From contig JAHBMJ010003565.1 of the NCBI GenBank assembly GCA_018398765.1, forward strand, positions 1 through 10,005: a DNA stretch of 10,005 nucleotides, given 5' to 3'. The notes under the pieces were generated by a model. The model was given only the letters and a program-made list of their open reading frames with translations, was not told the origin of the DNA and searched no databases. Numbering within the stretch: position 1 is the first letter of the stretch; each line of letters opens with the position of its first letter. The stretch comes from Chromera velia (lineage: Eukaryota > Sar > Chromeraceae). The translations under genes and the position numbers were made by a program. This document shows, piece by piece, positions 1 through 7,171 of the stretch.

Positions 1-31
1 TGAGATTTATCCTGAAGTTTTTTGTGCATAG

Positions 32-191
32 GATGGATGAAACTAGGGTCGAACGGTGTGGATTTTTGAGTTCAAATAACACCATGCGTGCTATTGTAAG
101 TGCTTAAAGTGCGGCTGAGGGTAGGCCTCGTCCTGCGATCTACTGAAGCTCTTTTCTGCGAGATGGAACAAACTAGGGTTGAACGGCAGGG
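32..191. repeat. Diverged direct repeat around AAACTAGGG
   Basis: Positions 32-61 and 162-191 match at about 24 of 30 bases, sharing GATGGA, AAACTAGGG and GAACGG. With the pair at 289-347, the 9-mer AAACTAGGG occurs four times, starting at 40, 170, 291 and 325. The spacing is irregular, so this is not a simple satellite. Confidence 0.6.
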
Positions 192-288
192 CAGGATGGC
201 AAGGGTCCGAGACTCTGGAGACTGCGGCCTCTGCTGCATTACACTACAGGATGAAACTGATACCGCGGTGAAAAATACCCCACTACAG

Positions 289-347
289 TGAAACTAGGGC
301 TGCTCATTTAAAACCTAAAATTTGAAACTAGGGCTGCTCATTTAAAA
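289..347. repeat. Two tandem 25-bp direct repeats, period 34
   Basis: The 25 bases at 289-313 recur exactly at 323-347. Each copy begins TGAAACTAGGGCTGC and ends in TTTAAAA, with a 9-base AT-rich spacer between. This may be the edge of a tandem repeat or a local duplication. No coding role is apparent. Confidence 0.85.
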
Positions 348-909
348 AAACATTAAAATTTTTAAAATCAACTTTTTGAGTTAGAATCCGTAACTATTGG
401 ATTTCTCTTTCTCTCTCTTTTAATTTCATATTATGTCATTATCATTACCATATTTTGTTTTCTTAAAGTAATGTTAAAGTTAAACACAAACTAACCTAAA
501 CAATAAGAATTAAATATACGAGTCAGTTCATACGCATTACGCACGGAATAAAGTATGTACATGCGTCAGTGCGTGCGCGGCATCGCAGAAACTCACTTTT
601 TATCCGGCTAGGCGTTTTTCCAGCAGCAACCGCACATACATGGATGGGTGATGCAACGCACATGGAACTATCCATGCAATACCTCATATTTTCTAAGTAT
701 TTTTCGCCTTCCGGGCCCCTATTTAACTTGATATTTCTTATATCTAGATTTATTTTGCGTTATGTACACGGGATTTTAACACACGTACAGATGCGAACTT
801 CTTTTTTTGTTTTTTAACATAATCATATTAAATGCAATTAGTTCAGCGGCATTCATTACTGTGAAGGAAACGTTATTAAAAGGCGCTACAAAGTGGTATG
901 GACTCTAAC

Positions 910-913
910 TATA
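910..913. repeat. 4-bp target site duplication (left)
   Basis: TATA lies directly before the TG of the left LTR and is repeated at 3388-3391 directly after the CA of the right LTR. The next base outward differs (C on the left, A on the right), so the duplication is exactly 4 bp, within the 4-6 bp usual for LTR integration. Confidence 0.7.
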
Positions 914-1375
914 TGCTTTGTCCCCCCTGTCCGGCCACCTTATGGCGTCCAGACAGAAGGTAAAGCGAGGACAAGAACCTTAGGGAAATTCTAGAGAAGG
1001 AACGTGAGCAACACTTATTCAGACAACAGTTTACAGAAGGTTTAGCTCTAGAGCAATCTGGGATTCCAATCAGCTAGGTTCATTCTATCATAGCATAATT
1101 TCTACTTATGCTTCTCTCTAACTGTTCCTCTCTCTCAGAGTCTCAAACTCCCGATCTATGCCAAACAGACATTAGCCTTAAATGATCCTATTTGTTGCTC
1201 AAGTGATATGTTGCTTGAATGCGAACATTGCGAAGGTCAGACTCGACTTCGATCGATGCGCGCGCGACATGTACGAAGCAAAGTGCGGTGGCGGAATGTG
1301 GCGCGGCACGCTGGCTCACTCAGTCATGGCGCATGCGAAGGCTCAAAGGGCAGCACTACAGGGTAGGACTCCACA
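914..1375 (-). repeat. Left LTR (3' LTR in element orientation), 462 bp
   Basis: The stretch aligns without gaps to 2926-3387. I count 19 differences in the aligned block, all transitions. It begins TG and ends CA. Because the element reads on the minus strand, this copy is the downstream (3') LTR. The segment from about 1230 to 1350 is CpG-rich (GCGCGCGCG at about 1258). Confidence 0.88.
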
Positions 1376-1387
1376 GATCCCCCCTGG
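1376..1387 (-). promoter_or_regulatory. Putative polypurine tract
   Basis: Read on the minus strand, the 12 bases directly before the left LTR are CCAGGGGGGATC, containing the purine run AGGGGGGA. This is where plus-strand DNA synthesis would be primed. The equivalent plus-strand position before the right LTR (about 2900-2925) is not purine-rich. This supports minus-strand orientation. Confidence 0.5.
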
Positions 1388-2914
1388 CCATGGACAGGAA
1401 AATCGCGTTCTCGCGATCAACAAATGAAGAGACCGAGCATAAGCTTCAATACCCATAGTGGATCTCATCCAAGTCGCCGTAGACGTTGTCAGAGCTTCAA
1501 GAACTTCATCTCAATGGCATTCGTGTCAAAATATTCAAGGCGCCACGTACATCAGAACAATCTTAAAGCGCCACGATGTGTGAGGTGTGCTCGCAAGTCC
1601 AAGATCACCCAGACGTAGGTATGCGACGCAGATACTGGTGGCACCAATAAGAGCACTCGTCCACCACGTGTGTATGTCGTCGACCGGAAGACTCGATCGG
1701 AGTTATAGGTTCCCAGCACCAGCTAGTTCAGGAGTATGGCGGCCAACGTGTGCGTCCAACTTGGCGTCATCGAATTGTTAACAGCTGCAAAGGGATAAAG
1801 AGAAAAGAAAAGGGTGCAGCTACACACTGCTCCACTCATAGGTTCCTGAAAGCCTGTTTACATATCGGCCATCCTCGTTCTTATTAAGCTACCATGCCAA
1901 ACCAAGTGACTTCAGAACACTCTGTCATAACCTCACTCCTCGAGGTGCATTGCTCTGATTGTTCGATCGTTTACTTCATGAGCAGCCATCACCAGCTTCA
2001 AATCCTTCCACCTTCTCACTGTCAGTCGAGAAGAACGGTGCAACCGGGACATATCGACCTATCACAGGGCAACCTGGCCACGCGGCAGCAGTCACACACT
2101 TGACTTTTTGTACTTTAGGCCTGCCATTCCCTCAGGGGTATCAAATACATCCAATGCCTCCTGGCTTAACATCAAGATCGAAAGTGCAAGTCTTTTGGCT
2201 TCGGACAGCGTGTTACTTTGCAGCAGAAAGAACTCTCTCAGCTCTGCTCTTTTGGAGGGAATTCCCGACCACTTCATGTGCATGTATACACAATGGATGG
2301 AGTGGTTGTAGGGCCGTGGCATACTCAGCCTCCTGCTAAGCGCCCATACCTTTCGCATCATTTCGACGCAAAAGGATTATCATACAAAGATGCCAACCAC
2401 CGTGAATAAGCGCACACACCAGCTGTCAGAGTTAGACAGTCAGTCATGTGTAGACACGGACACAGCAAACAGCAGAGTCACAGCTGGACACAAGCCAGTC
2501 CCATTCGATCAGACATAGAACCAGTCACACATTCACAGAACAGCAAGCAAAAGAAGCAATCTACTGGCCGTTTCAATTGTGATGTACTCGTAGACGGCAA
2601 TCTTCATGAGACGGAGTCACTCGAAAGTCTAAGCAACACCAACCAACATCTCCACGATCGGTTCCATACATGCAGAGGTCTCTGATCCACTTCTCTAATC
2701 AGGAACGCCACCCCGAGTTCCCAGTCCACCACAATGATCTCGAAAAGAGGGCTCCGGGCAGCTTGGGACGCAAGGGGACGCTGAATTCCCCTATTTACGG
2801 TCTTTGCCTGACCGTGCCCGGATCGTTGCAATCGGTTTCCAACTGTTGCGTAAAGAGACAGATCTGATCTCCATCACAGAAGCTACACGAGAGTCGACAC
2901 TCATCGAGCTGAGC
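1388..2914 (-). other. LTR element interior, apparently non-coding
   Basis: About 1.5 kb between the primer-binding site and polypurine tract, with no recognisable gag or pol on either strand. Stops are frequent in all frames. The longest plausible minus-strand frame starting with ATG is the 89-codon one at 2092-2361. The rest may hold packaging or dimerisation signals, but nothing identifies them. Confidence 0.6.
2092..2361 (-). CDS. Small ORF in LTR element interior, unknown product
   Basis: This 89-codon frame starts with two adjacent ATG codons, the first preceded by GTCGAA (a purine at -3, favourable for eukaryotic initiation). It lies on the element's own coding strand, about 560 bases downstream of the 5' LTR. 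The product would be basic and mixed in composition, with a helical-looking centre (around SKRAELREFFLLQSNTLSEA). I see no zinc knuckle, protease or RT motif. It could be a gag remnant, but I cannot tell it from a chance frame. Confidence 0.22.
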   Translation of the reverse strand: MMRKVWALSRRLSMPRPYNHSIHCVYMHMKWSGIPSKRAELREFFLLQSNTLSEAKRLALSILMLSQEALDVFDTPEGMAGLKYKKSSV

Positions 2915-2922
2915 GTTCACCA
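2915..2922 (-). promoter_or_regulatory. Putative primer-binding site (TGGTGAAC)
   Basis: On the minus strand the 5' LTR ends at 2926. After three bases (TTG) comes TGGTGAAC, at 2922 down to 2915. A primer-binding site normally starts TGG, pairing with the CCA of a tRNA, within a few bases of the LTR. The matching tRNA would end GTTCACCA. I cannot say which tRNA that is. Confidence 0.55.
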
Positions 2923-2925
2923 CAA

Positions 2926-3387
2926 TGCTTTGTCCCCCCTGTCCGGCCACCTTATGGCGTCCAGACAGAAGGTAAAGCAGGGACAAGAACCTTAAGAAAA
3001 TTCTAGAGAAGGAACGTGAGTAACACTCATTCAGGCAACAGTTTACAGAAGGTTTAGCTCTAGAGCAATCTAGGATTCCAATCAGCTAGGTTCATTCTAT
3101 CATAGCATAATTTCTACTTATGCTTCTCTCTAACTGTTCCTCTCTCTCAGAGTCTCAGACTCCCGATCTATGCCAAACAGACATTAGCCTTAAATGATCC
3201 TATCTGTTGTTCAAGTGATATATTGTCTGAATGCGAACATTGCGAAGGTCAGACTCGACTTCGATCGATGCGCGCGCGACACGTACGAAGCAAAGCGCGG
3301 TGGCAGAATGTGGCGCGGCACGCTGGCTCACTCAGTCATGGCGCATGCGAAGGCTCAAAGGGCGGCGCTACAGGGTAGGACTCCACA
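2926..3387 (-). repeat. Right LTR (5' LTR in element orientation), 462 bp
   Basis: This is the second copy of the 462-bp repeat, gap-free against 914-1375. In minus-strand orientation it is the upstream (5') LTR and would hold the promoter. I could not identify a TATA box or start site with confidence. The TATA target duplication follows at 3388-3391. Confidence 0.88.
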
Positions 3388-3391
3388 TATA
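3388..3391. repeat. 4-bp target site duplication (right)
   Basis: TATA matches 910-913 and sits directly after the CA terminus of the right LTR. Confidence 0.7.
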
Positions 3392-3518
3392 ACTATACAA
3401 CTGAACTGTACACGATGTCAAGCCCTACACTTGCTCATCACTGCACTCTACCATCAGCCATACAGGAGTCATTAATGAATATATACAGTCAATTGGTTGC
3501 TAGCATGCTGTCTAAACC

Positions 3519-3589
3519 TGCCTGGGGCGCTTAGGGTACCCCAGGCATGCTGCAGGCGGCCCTGGCGGGCCGCCTGGGGCGACCCCAGG
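3519..3589. repeat. Cluster of three GC-rich palindromes
   Basis: Three perfect stem-loops lie within 71 bases. A 9-bp stem pairs 3519-3527 with 3539-3547 (core GCCTGGGG/CCCCAGGC). A 9-bp stem pairs 3553-3561 with 3568-3576 (CAGGCGGCC/GGCCGCCTG). A 7-bp stem pairs 3573-3579 with 3583-3589 (CCTGGGG/CCCCAGG, 3-base loop). CCTGGGG and its complement recur, so the first and third hairpins can exchange arms. The cluster lies just outside the inverted repeat at 3608. Confidence 0.8.
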
Positions 3590-3607
3590 TGGTTTTGCCT
3601 AAGTTTA

Positions 3608-3656
3608 TATCGCAACGCGGCGGCGGGTCATACAGATGTGCATAGACCAATTAGAA
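3608..3656 (+). repeat. 49-bp inverted repeat, left arm
   Basis: Pairs with 4798-4846 at about 43 of 49 bases. The mismatches cluster in the CGGCGGGTC block, except for one A/G further in. This arm also forms its own hairpin: GGCGGCGGGT at 3619-3628 is exactly complementary to ACCCGCCGCC at 3656-3665, with a 27-base loop containing the conserved core. The right arm lacks that extra stem. Confidence 0.8.
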
Positions 3657-3669
3657 CCCGCCGCCAGAC

Positions 3670-3690
3670 CTTAACCGGCTCAAAAATTTC
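3670..3690 (+). repeat. 21-bp subterminal motif, left copy
   Basis: CTTAACCGGCTCAAAAATTTC matches 4771-4791 at 20 of 21 bases in the same orientation, although the neighbouring 49-bp repeats are inverted. It lies 13 bases inside the left arm. Confidence 0.75.
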
Positions 3691-3728
3691 GAGGGGAAAA
3701 GGAACAGCCCTCTGTTCCCTTTTCCCTC
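3691..3728. repeat. Long near-perfect hairpin
   Basis: GAGGGGAAAAGGAACAG (3691-3707) and CTGTTCCCTTTTCCCTC (3712-3728) are inverted repeats with two mismatches around a 4-base loop, CCCT. The stem follows directly after the left 21-bp motif and ends close to the B-box match. Confidence 0.75.
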
Positions 3729-3730
3729 CC

Positions 3731-3741
3731 GGACTCGAACC
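3731..3741 (-). promoter_or_regulatory. Pol III B-box match, possible tRNA-derived SINE head
   Basis: On the minus strand this reads GGTTCGAGTCC, an exact match to the B-box/T-loop consensus GGTTCGANNCC. Sequence just upstream on the minus strand (about 3742-3775, including GAACTGACG) loosely resembles a tRNA anticodon region. I found no clean A box, and the T stem and acceptor do not pair properly, so it is not a functional tRNA gene. A decayed tRNA-derived SINE is possible. Confidence 0.3.
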
Positions 3742-4770
3742 AATGAACCTAGGAGACGTCAGTTCACCTCTCTAGACTCTCTCTAGCTGCTTGGTGCAGA
3801 AAAAACGACTCCCAGACTCACAGAAAGTCCAAAGAATGGACGTCTGAGGTCTGACACTTGAAGAGGCTAAAGAGGCCTCTGTAGACTCAGAAGTCTAAAA
3901 AGGGGTGTGGGGCATCAATCATGATAAATTACGTACTAACACAGTCTACATGGTTCAGGGGACTCAGTGTGAACGGGGGATAAAGAATGGTTGCGGCACT
4001 GTGGACTTCAGTCAACAAGTCTGCTGAGGAAGACAAAGATACACTCCATAGGGCGCCCTGTGTGAAATCATTTGAAGACCTCTTTTTCTCTAGAGTGTCT
4101 TGAACCTGCATCCAACGCATACAGGTACTGCCTAACACTCATACAATCCTATTTGGAGGGAAAAAGCAGGACAAAACGACTTACCGGGGGAGCTGAAGGT
4201 CGATCAATACCCCTGAGACGCCAATTCTCCACAACAAGAAGACAAAACAATCTCGCCTTCTCACAACCAGCAGACGCACCAGAAACCTATCCCGCTGGCC
4301 TGGGAGGATGACAACAGATATGGGGCATCAGGCAAAATTGTTGGAGATCGATCCTGTGGCCTCCTGGTAGAAAGAAGAAATGTTACTCAGGAGACCTGGG
4401 AGGTCCTTTCCTGACTGCTCCACACTGGGGCTGCCAGACACGCCAAAGCAGACCAACACTATAACAAGACCTCACCCTGACATAGACACAAGCTATCTGG
4501 TCCTGAGGGAGTGGAATGGTGTCGCTATGACCATCTGTGCTACTGTAAACAACAAGAGAGAAAGGAAGGCAAGAGAGGATGGACTGAGCTTTCATTGGGC
4601 AACTGGGTGCTTTTTGAGCATTCTGAGCGATTCTGAGCACAATTTCGGGATTTTGAAAGGGACCCCGGAAAGTTTTGGTCCAAATTCTTGCATCAACGCA
4701 CTCAGCGGCCTCTGAAGACCAATTTGGTACCTTTCTGGGCCGTGGACGCCACTGGAATCGTGCGGACCGG
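3742..4770. other. Interior of inverted-repeat element, no supported gene
   Basis: About 1 kb without a recognisable gene. Two overlapping open frames on opposite strands, 4380-4715 (+) and 4383-4784 (-), shadow each other. Neither carries a known motif, and the minus one starts at TTG. A short repeat, ATTCTGAGC, occurs twice at about 4620-4640. Nothing else stands out. Confidence 0.5.
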
Positions 4771-4791
4771 CTTAACTGGCTCAAAAATTTC
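4771..4791 (+). repeat. 21-bp subterminal motif, right copy
   Basis: Differs from 3670-3690 by one C/T change. It lies 6 bases inside the right arm and in direct orientation with the left copy. Confidence 0.75.
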
Positions 4792-4797
4792 AGACCC

Positions 4798-4846
4798 TTC
4801 TAATTGGTCCATGCACATCTGTATAACCACCTTCCGCGTTGCGATA
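4798..4846 (-). repeat. 49-bp inverted repeat, right arm
   Basis: Reverse complement of 3608-3656 with six mismatches. The exact blocks are TTCTAATTGGTC, ATGCACATCTGTAT and CCGCGTTGCGATA. The GC-rich inner stem of the left copy is not conserved here. Confidence 0.8.
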
Positions 4847-4873
4847 GGCAGTTGTTGAGAGTTGCCTAGGGCG

Positions 4874-4900
4874 AAGGTCAGTGCCGAAGGCACCGACCTT
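4874..4900. repeat. 12-bp stem hairpin right of the inverted repeat
   Basis: AAGGTCAGTGCC (4874-4885) pairs with GGCACCGACCTT (4889-4900) at 11 of 12 positions around a GAA loop. It lies about 28 bases outside the right 49-bp arm, so strong hairpins flank the inverted-repeat element on both sides. Confidence 0.75.
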
Positions 4901-5528
4901 GTCATCACGAACCATGGTACACGTGCCTGACCGGGTTTACATGAGGAATGCGCCGACGCGACCTCGCAATCTATACGTGCATGCCGCGTATTAAAGGTCC
5001 GACCGGGTCATGCAGACCGGCAGCAACGTTTTGTTTGGCGGTCGCGATCAGCGATAGATACCATAATGGAGATTCTACAAAATTGAAAGTCTCTTCCAAC
5101 AGCTGAGATCCTATATTGTCTGTGCACAAATGTGTTGGTAGGAGCACACGGTCAATCTACCATAATCTAGTACAATCCAACAGGCTGCTGTCTGATTCAA
5201 TTGGAATTTATCGAATACATGCTAATTACATGACATACAAAAAACGTATGCATACGAAAAACCATCGGAGAATGACGCTTCGCATACATGCCGAGCTAAA
5301 CATTAATAGCTTGAAATCAGCATGCCAATTAATCGCAGTATTACGTCGATCCTTGCAAGCCGATGGATAGACCGTAGGCATGATTAGAGAACACACGTAG
5401 TGTTCCGTACGCGACGCCCCTCCGTATCCCTACCGCTGTCTTTTGTCTATCGCTGACGGTTCTCAGGTGCACTTGCGGAAGCAAACGACAACAAAAGGCC
5501 GTAACGTTGAAAATTAGTCATATGTAGA
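4901..5528. other. Gene-free stretch, 3' flank of the RT element
   Basis: No gene is supportable. There is a perfect 12-bp palindrome, CGTATGCATACG, at 5245-5256, and a small hairpin, GAACAC...GTGTTC, at 5389-5405. The 11-mer TCAGCGATAGA at 5048-5058 recurs inverted at 5446-5456. The right part, just left of 5529, would be the 3' untranslated region of the minus-strand retroelement. I see no clear poly(A), microsatellite or target duplication marking where that element ends. Confidence 0.5.
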
Positions 5529-5897
5529 TTATTTTAGAACAAAACAAAGAAAGGATAAACGCACCTTCCAAAGAGAACGAAGACCATCATCACCAGTCCG
5601 ACGGACTGCAGACATGAACAAATCAAGCAAAAACGAAACAGGCCATCTCAAAATATATAACTCTAAAAATAAAAAAGTAAGTTCATCAACCAGGATAACC
5701 GCAGGTGCATTACAAGAAAGAAGTGTCCGGATAAGATGAGAGGATATTAGGCCCTTCTTGGCCGAGACAGAAGGAACATAGGAGAAAGCATGCATCAGAC
5801 GCACTCTACGAAGTGAAGGTAGGTTAAGAAAAGACGACCATCCTCCAGAAATAGGCAGCAGAGAAAAAGCAACCAAATCACGAAAGAGAATAAAAAA
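5529..5897 (-). pseudogene. RT element segment 8: RT thumb / C-terminus
   Basis: Frame is +1 relative to the RT core. The switch most likely falls at the run of six A (six T on the coding strand) at 5892-5897, since removing one base joins VLF to LFRDLVAF smoothly. This frame is open upstream to 5975. It ends with TAA 5529-5531, the only TAA stop of the chain and probably the original terminator. The segment is hydrophobic and helical (LMHAFSYVPSVS, VILVDELTFLFLELYIL), as expected of an RT thumb. No endonuclease follows, unlike canonical Penelope. Confidence 0.55.
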
Positions 5898-6678
5898 GAA
5901 CATCACAGTTAGGATTAACAGCAGCAAAAAGCAAAATTGAAGGAGATTCCGGCAAAGAGAAAAGACGCAGACCAAGCACCGTAGATCCTTTTTGACGCTC
6001 TAAAACGCATGCAGGACTGTAGAAGTCTTCCTCAAGTAACTTTTCCATCATGGAGTCATCCGGCACATCACTCATACCACAGTCAGACCTAGAAACAATC
6101 GTTCTATCGTCCATGTATCTCCCTGCCATCCATTTCTCCCCCCTCCATGAAGGCTTCAATCTCATCAATGCAACAGAGTACTCTTTCCACGCAGCAAAAA
6201 ATCGGGCCTCACCAGGAGAGCATGGACTCCCTTGAGGAAAACCTTTATGCTGTCTAACTATCCTCCCTCGAACCCGAATTACATTCGAAACAAAATCAAG
6301 ATTAATTATATGAGCCAGCATATTAAGAGGGCAAGAAAGTGCATTCGCGTAATTGCAGTGGGAGAATAAAAAAGCAATAGGTTTTAAGTAACGTCTCCGA
6401 GAATACCACTTCTCACCCTCTCCCGGACCCGCCTCCTTAATACAAAAAGACTTATGGGTCGGCAACATAACAAAGCGATATCTAGAGGAAGAATGAATGA
6501 AATGAATAAAGTCATTCAAACAAGAAAGGAAATCAGCTCTGGGTAGAGAGGGAAAAAATGCCTTGATGTCGTCCACCAGCAGACCAAGTCCACCCCGAGG
6601 CCAATACAAATTAGAAAAAACACAAGAGCCACGATCTGCAAGTCTCCCAAACCCTGAATTAAAGATCCCAACCTTATC
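5878..6678 (-). CDS. RT element segment 7: reverse transcriptase core
   Basis: Open from just after TAG 6679-6681 to TGA 5878-5880. Counting from the TTG at 6609: motif A is DDIKAFFPSLPR (residues 13-24) with a catalytic Asp, motif B is GFPQGSPCSP (123-132), motif C is GRYMDDRTIV (163-172) with the two catalytic Asp at 167-168. GSTVLGLRL further on matches the motif E position. All three catalytic aspartates are kept. The polymerase would copy element RNA into DNA at the nick made by the endonuclease. Motif B, followed by GEARFFAAWKEY, departs from the SPxLAN form of canonical Penelope, group II intron and LINE enzymes, so this is a diverged RT. Family placement comes from domain order more than from motif identity. 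Confidence 0.75.
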   Translation of the reverse strand, partial: DKVGIFNSGFGRLADRGSCVFSNLYWPRGGLGLLVDDIKAFFPSLPRADFLSCLNDFIHFIHSSSRYRFVMLPTHKSFCIKEAGPGEGEKWYSRRRYLKPIAFLFSHCNYANALSCPLNMLAHIINLDFVSNVIRVRGRIVRQHKGFPQGSPCSPGEARFFAAWKEYSVALMRLKPSWRGEKWMAGRYMDDRTIVSRSDCGMSDVPDDSMMEKLLEEDFYSPACVLERQKGSTVLGLRLFSLPESPSILLFAAVNPNCDVLFYSLS

Positions 6679-7171
6679 CTAAAAAGCAAAGACAGAGTCA
6701 AAGTCACAATGTGATGAAAAGTAAGAAAGGCAGCCATTCAAAGCCTTGCAAAGGAAAGAGAAAATCTCACGTCTAGCGTGTCTCTTATAAGATACCAATA
6801 GCATGTACTTCAAAGAGGACCAAGACTCAGGGAGCTCCCCCTCAACTCCCCAAGACTTACGTTTCACCCAAAGGATCCCAATCCCAAAGTGGTGTTTCTT
6901 CTTGTCAAATTTCTTGAACTGATTCAAAAAAGACACCCATGCATCCTTTTCATTCGGAAAACCATTCTCCAGAAGGTTCAGAAAAGCAGAAAACTCAGCC
7001 TCCCCAATTCTTTCATAAGAAGAATTAAAAAGAAAAGCTCTTGCCACTGCCTCAATGCATTTCCTCTTACACAAAGAAGCCAGATCTCCTCTGGCCTTGT
7101 CAACTAGCACAACCGCTAGAGCAGTCAATAACTTTCTGATTGCCATAGACTTCCTTGGGATGGCCGGCCCC
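6679..7171 (-). pseudogene. RT element segment 6: RT N-terminal/fingers region
   Basis: Frame is +1 relative to segment 5. It is open from 7230 and takes over somewhere in 7230-7102. It ends at TAG 6679-6681 and continues in frame into the RT core. It has regular hydrophobic/basic patterning (KLLTALAVVLVDKARGDL, FLNQFKKFDKKKHHFGIGIL). This is the expected place of the RT fingers, and of the insertion-in-fingers domain reported for this clade, but I cannot assign RT motifs 1 and 2 with confidence. Confidence 0.5.

Larger units (their letters stand above)
1..909. other. AT-rich gene-free stretch with short repeats
   Basis: I see no gene here. The only open frames are short, start arbitrarily and have no recognisable domain. 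The stretch is AT-rich, especially 300-520 and 690-840. Its only clear structure is a set of short direct repeats in the first 350 bases, listed separately. It ends at the target duplication of the LTR element. Confidence 0.6.
914..3387 (-). mobile_element. Non-autonomous LTR retrotransposon, ~2.47 kb
   Basis: Two 462-bp direct repeats flank a 1,550-bp interior. Both run from TGCTTTG to CTCCACA on the plus strand, so they have TG...CA ends. The bases outside are TATA on both sides (910-913 and 3388-3391), a 4-bp target duplication. On the minus strand, a TGGTGAAC tract lies 3 bases inside the upstream LTR and a purine tract abuts the downstream LTR, so the element is transcribed leftwards. 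The interior encodes no protease, RT, RNase H or integrase that I can recognise. It fits the class of short non-autonomous LTR elements (TRIM/LARD-like) moved by enzymes from a related autonomous element. The LTRs differ at about 4% of sites, so the insertion is moderately old. Confidence 0.85.
3608..4846. mobile_element. Possible MITE or foldback element, ~1.24 kb
   Basis: The 49-bp ends are inverted repeats of each other, matching at about 43 of 49 positions. TATCGCAACGCGG on the outside and ATACAGATGTGCAT on the inside are exact. A 21-bp motif just inside each end is in direct orientation instead. There is no transposase or other recognisable product inside. A possible 9-bp direct flank, TTGCCTAAG (3595-3603) and TTGCCTAGG (4862-4870), differs at one base and sits 4 and 15 bases outside the repeats, so it is weak as a target duplication. 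The alternative is two oppositely inserted copies of one short repeat. Confidence 0.45.

Noticed and set aside
1182-1427. Open frames inside the LTR (also 3194-3475)
   Set aside because: They lie mostly within the two LTR copies, run opposite to the inferred transcription direction, and have no recognisable domain.
1959-2339. 126-codon plus-strand frame in the LTR element interior
   Set aside because: It is antisense to the element's orientation, overlaps the minus-strand frame at 2092-2361, and shows no motif or coherent composition.
3497-3775. Plus-strand frame across the palindrome cluster
   Set aside because: It is a product of GC-rich palindromic DNA and spans several repeats. The translation has no domain.
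3731-3800. Intact tRNA gene on the minus strand
   Set aside because: Only the T-loop/B-box is convincing. The T stem, anticodon stem and acceptor do not pair, and there is no clean A box.
4383-4784. 133-codon minus frame overlapping a 111-codon plus frame
   Set aside because: The two frames are mutual shadows, the minus one starts at TTG, and neither has a known motif. Both are likely chance.
5116-5370. 84-codon plus-strand frame in the AT-rich stretch
   Set aside because: No recognisable domain and no supporting context. This length is unremarkable by chance.
5048-5456. MITE bounded by the inverted 11-mer TCAGCGATAGA
   Set aside because: The match does not extend beyond 11 bases and no target duplication is visible. 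It could be chance.
6516-6737. Separate small minus-strand gene
   Set aside because: It is an alternative frame over the RT region. The RT frame on the same strand explains the sequence much better.
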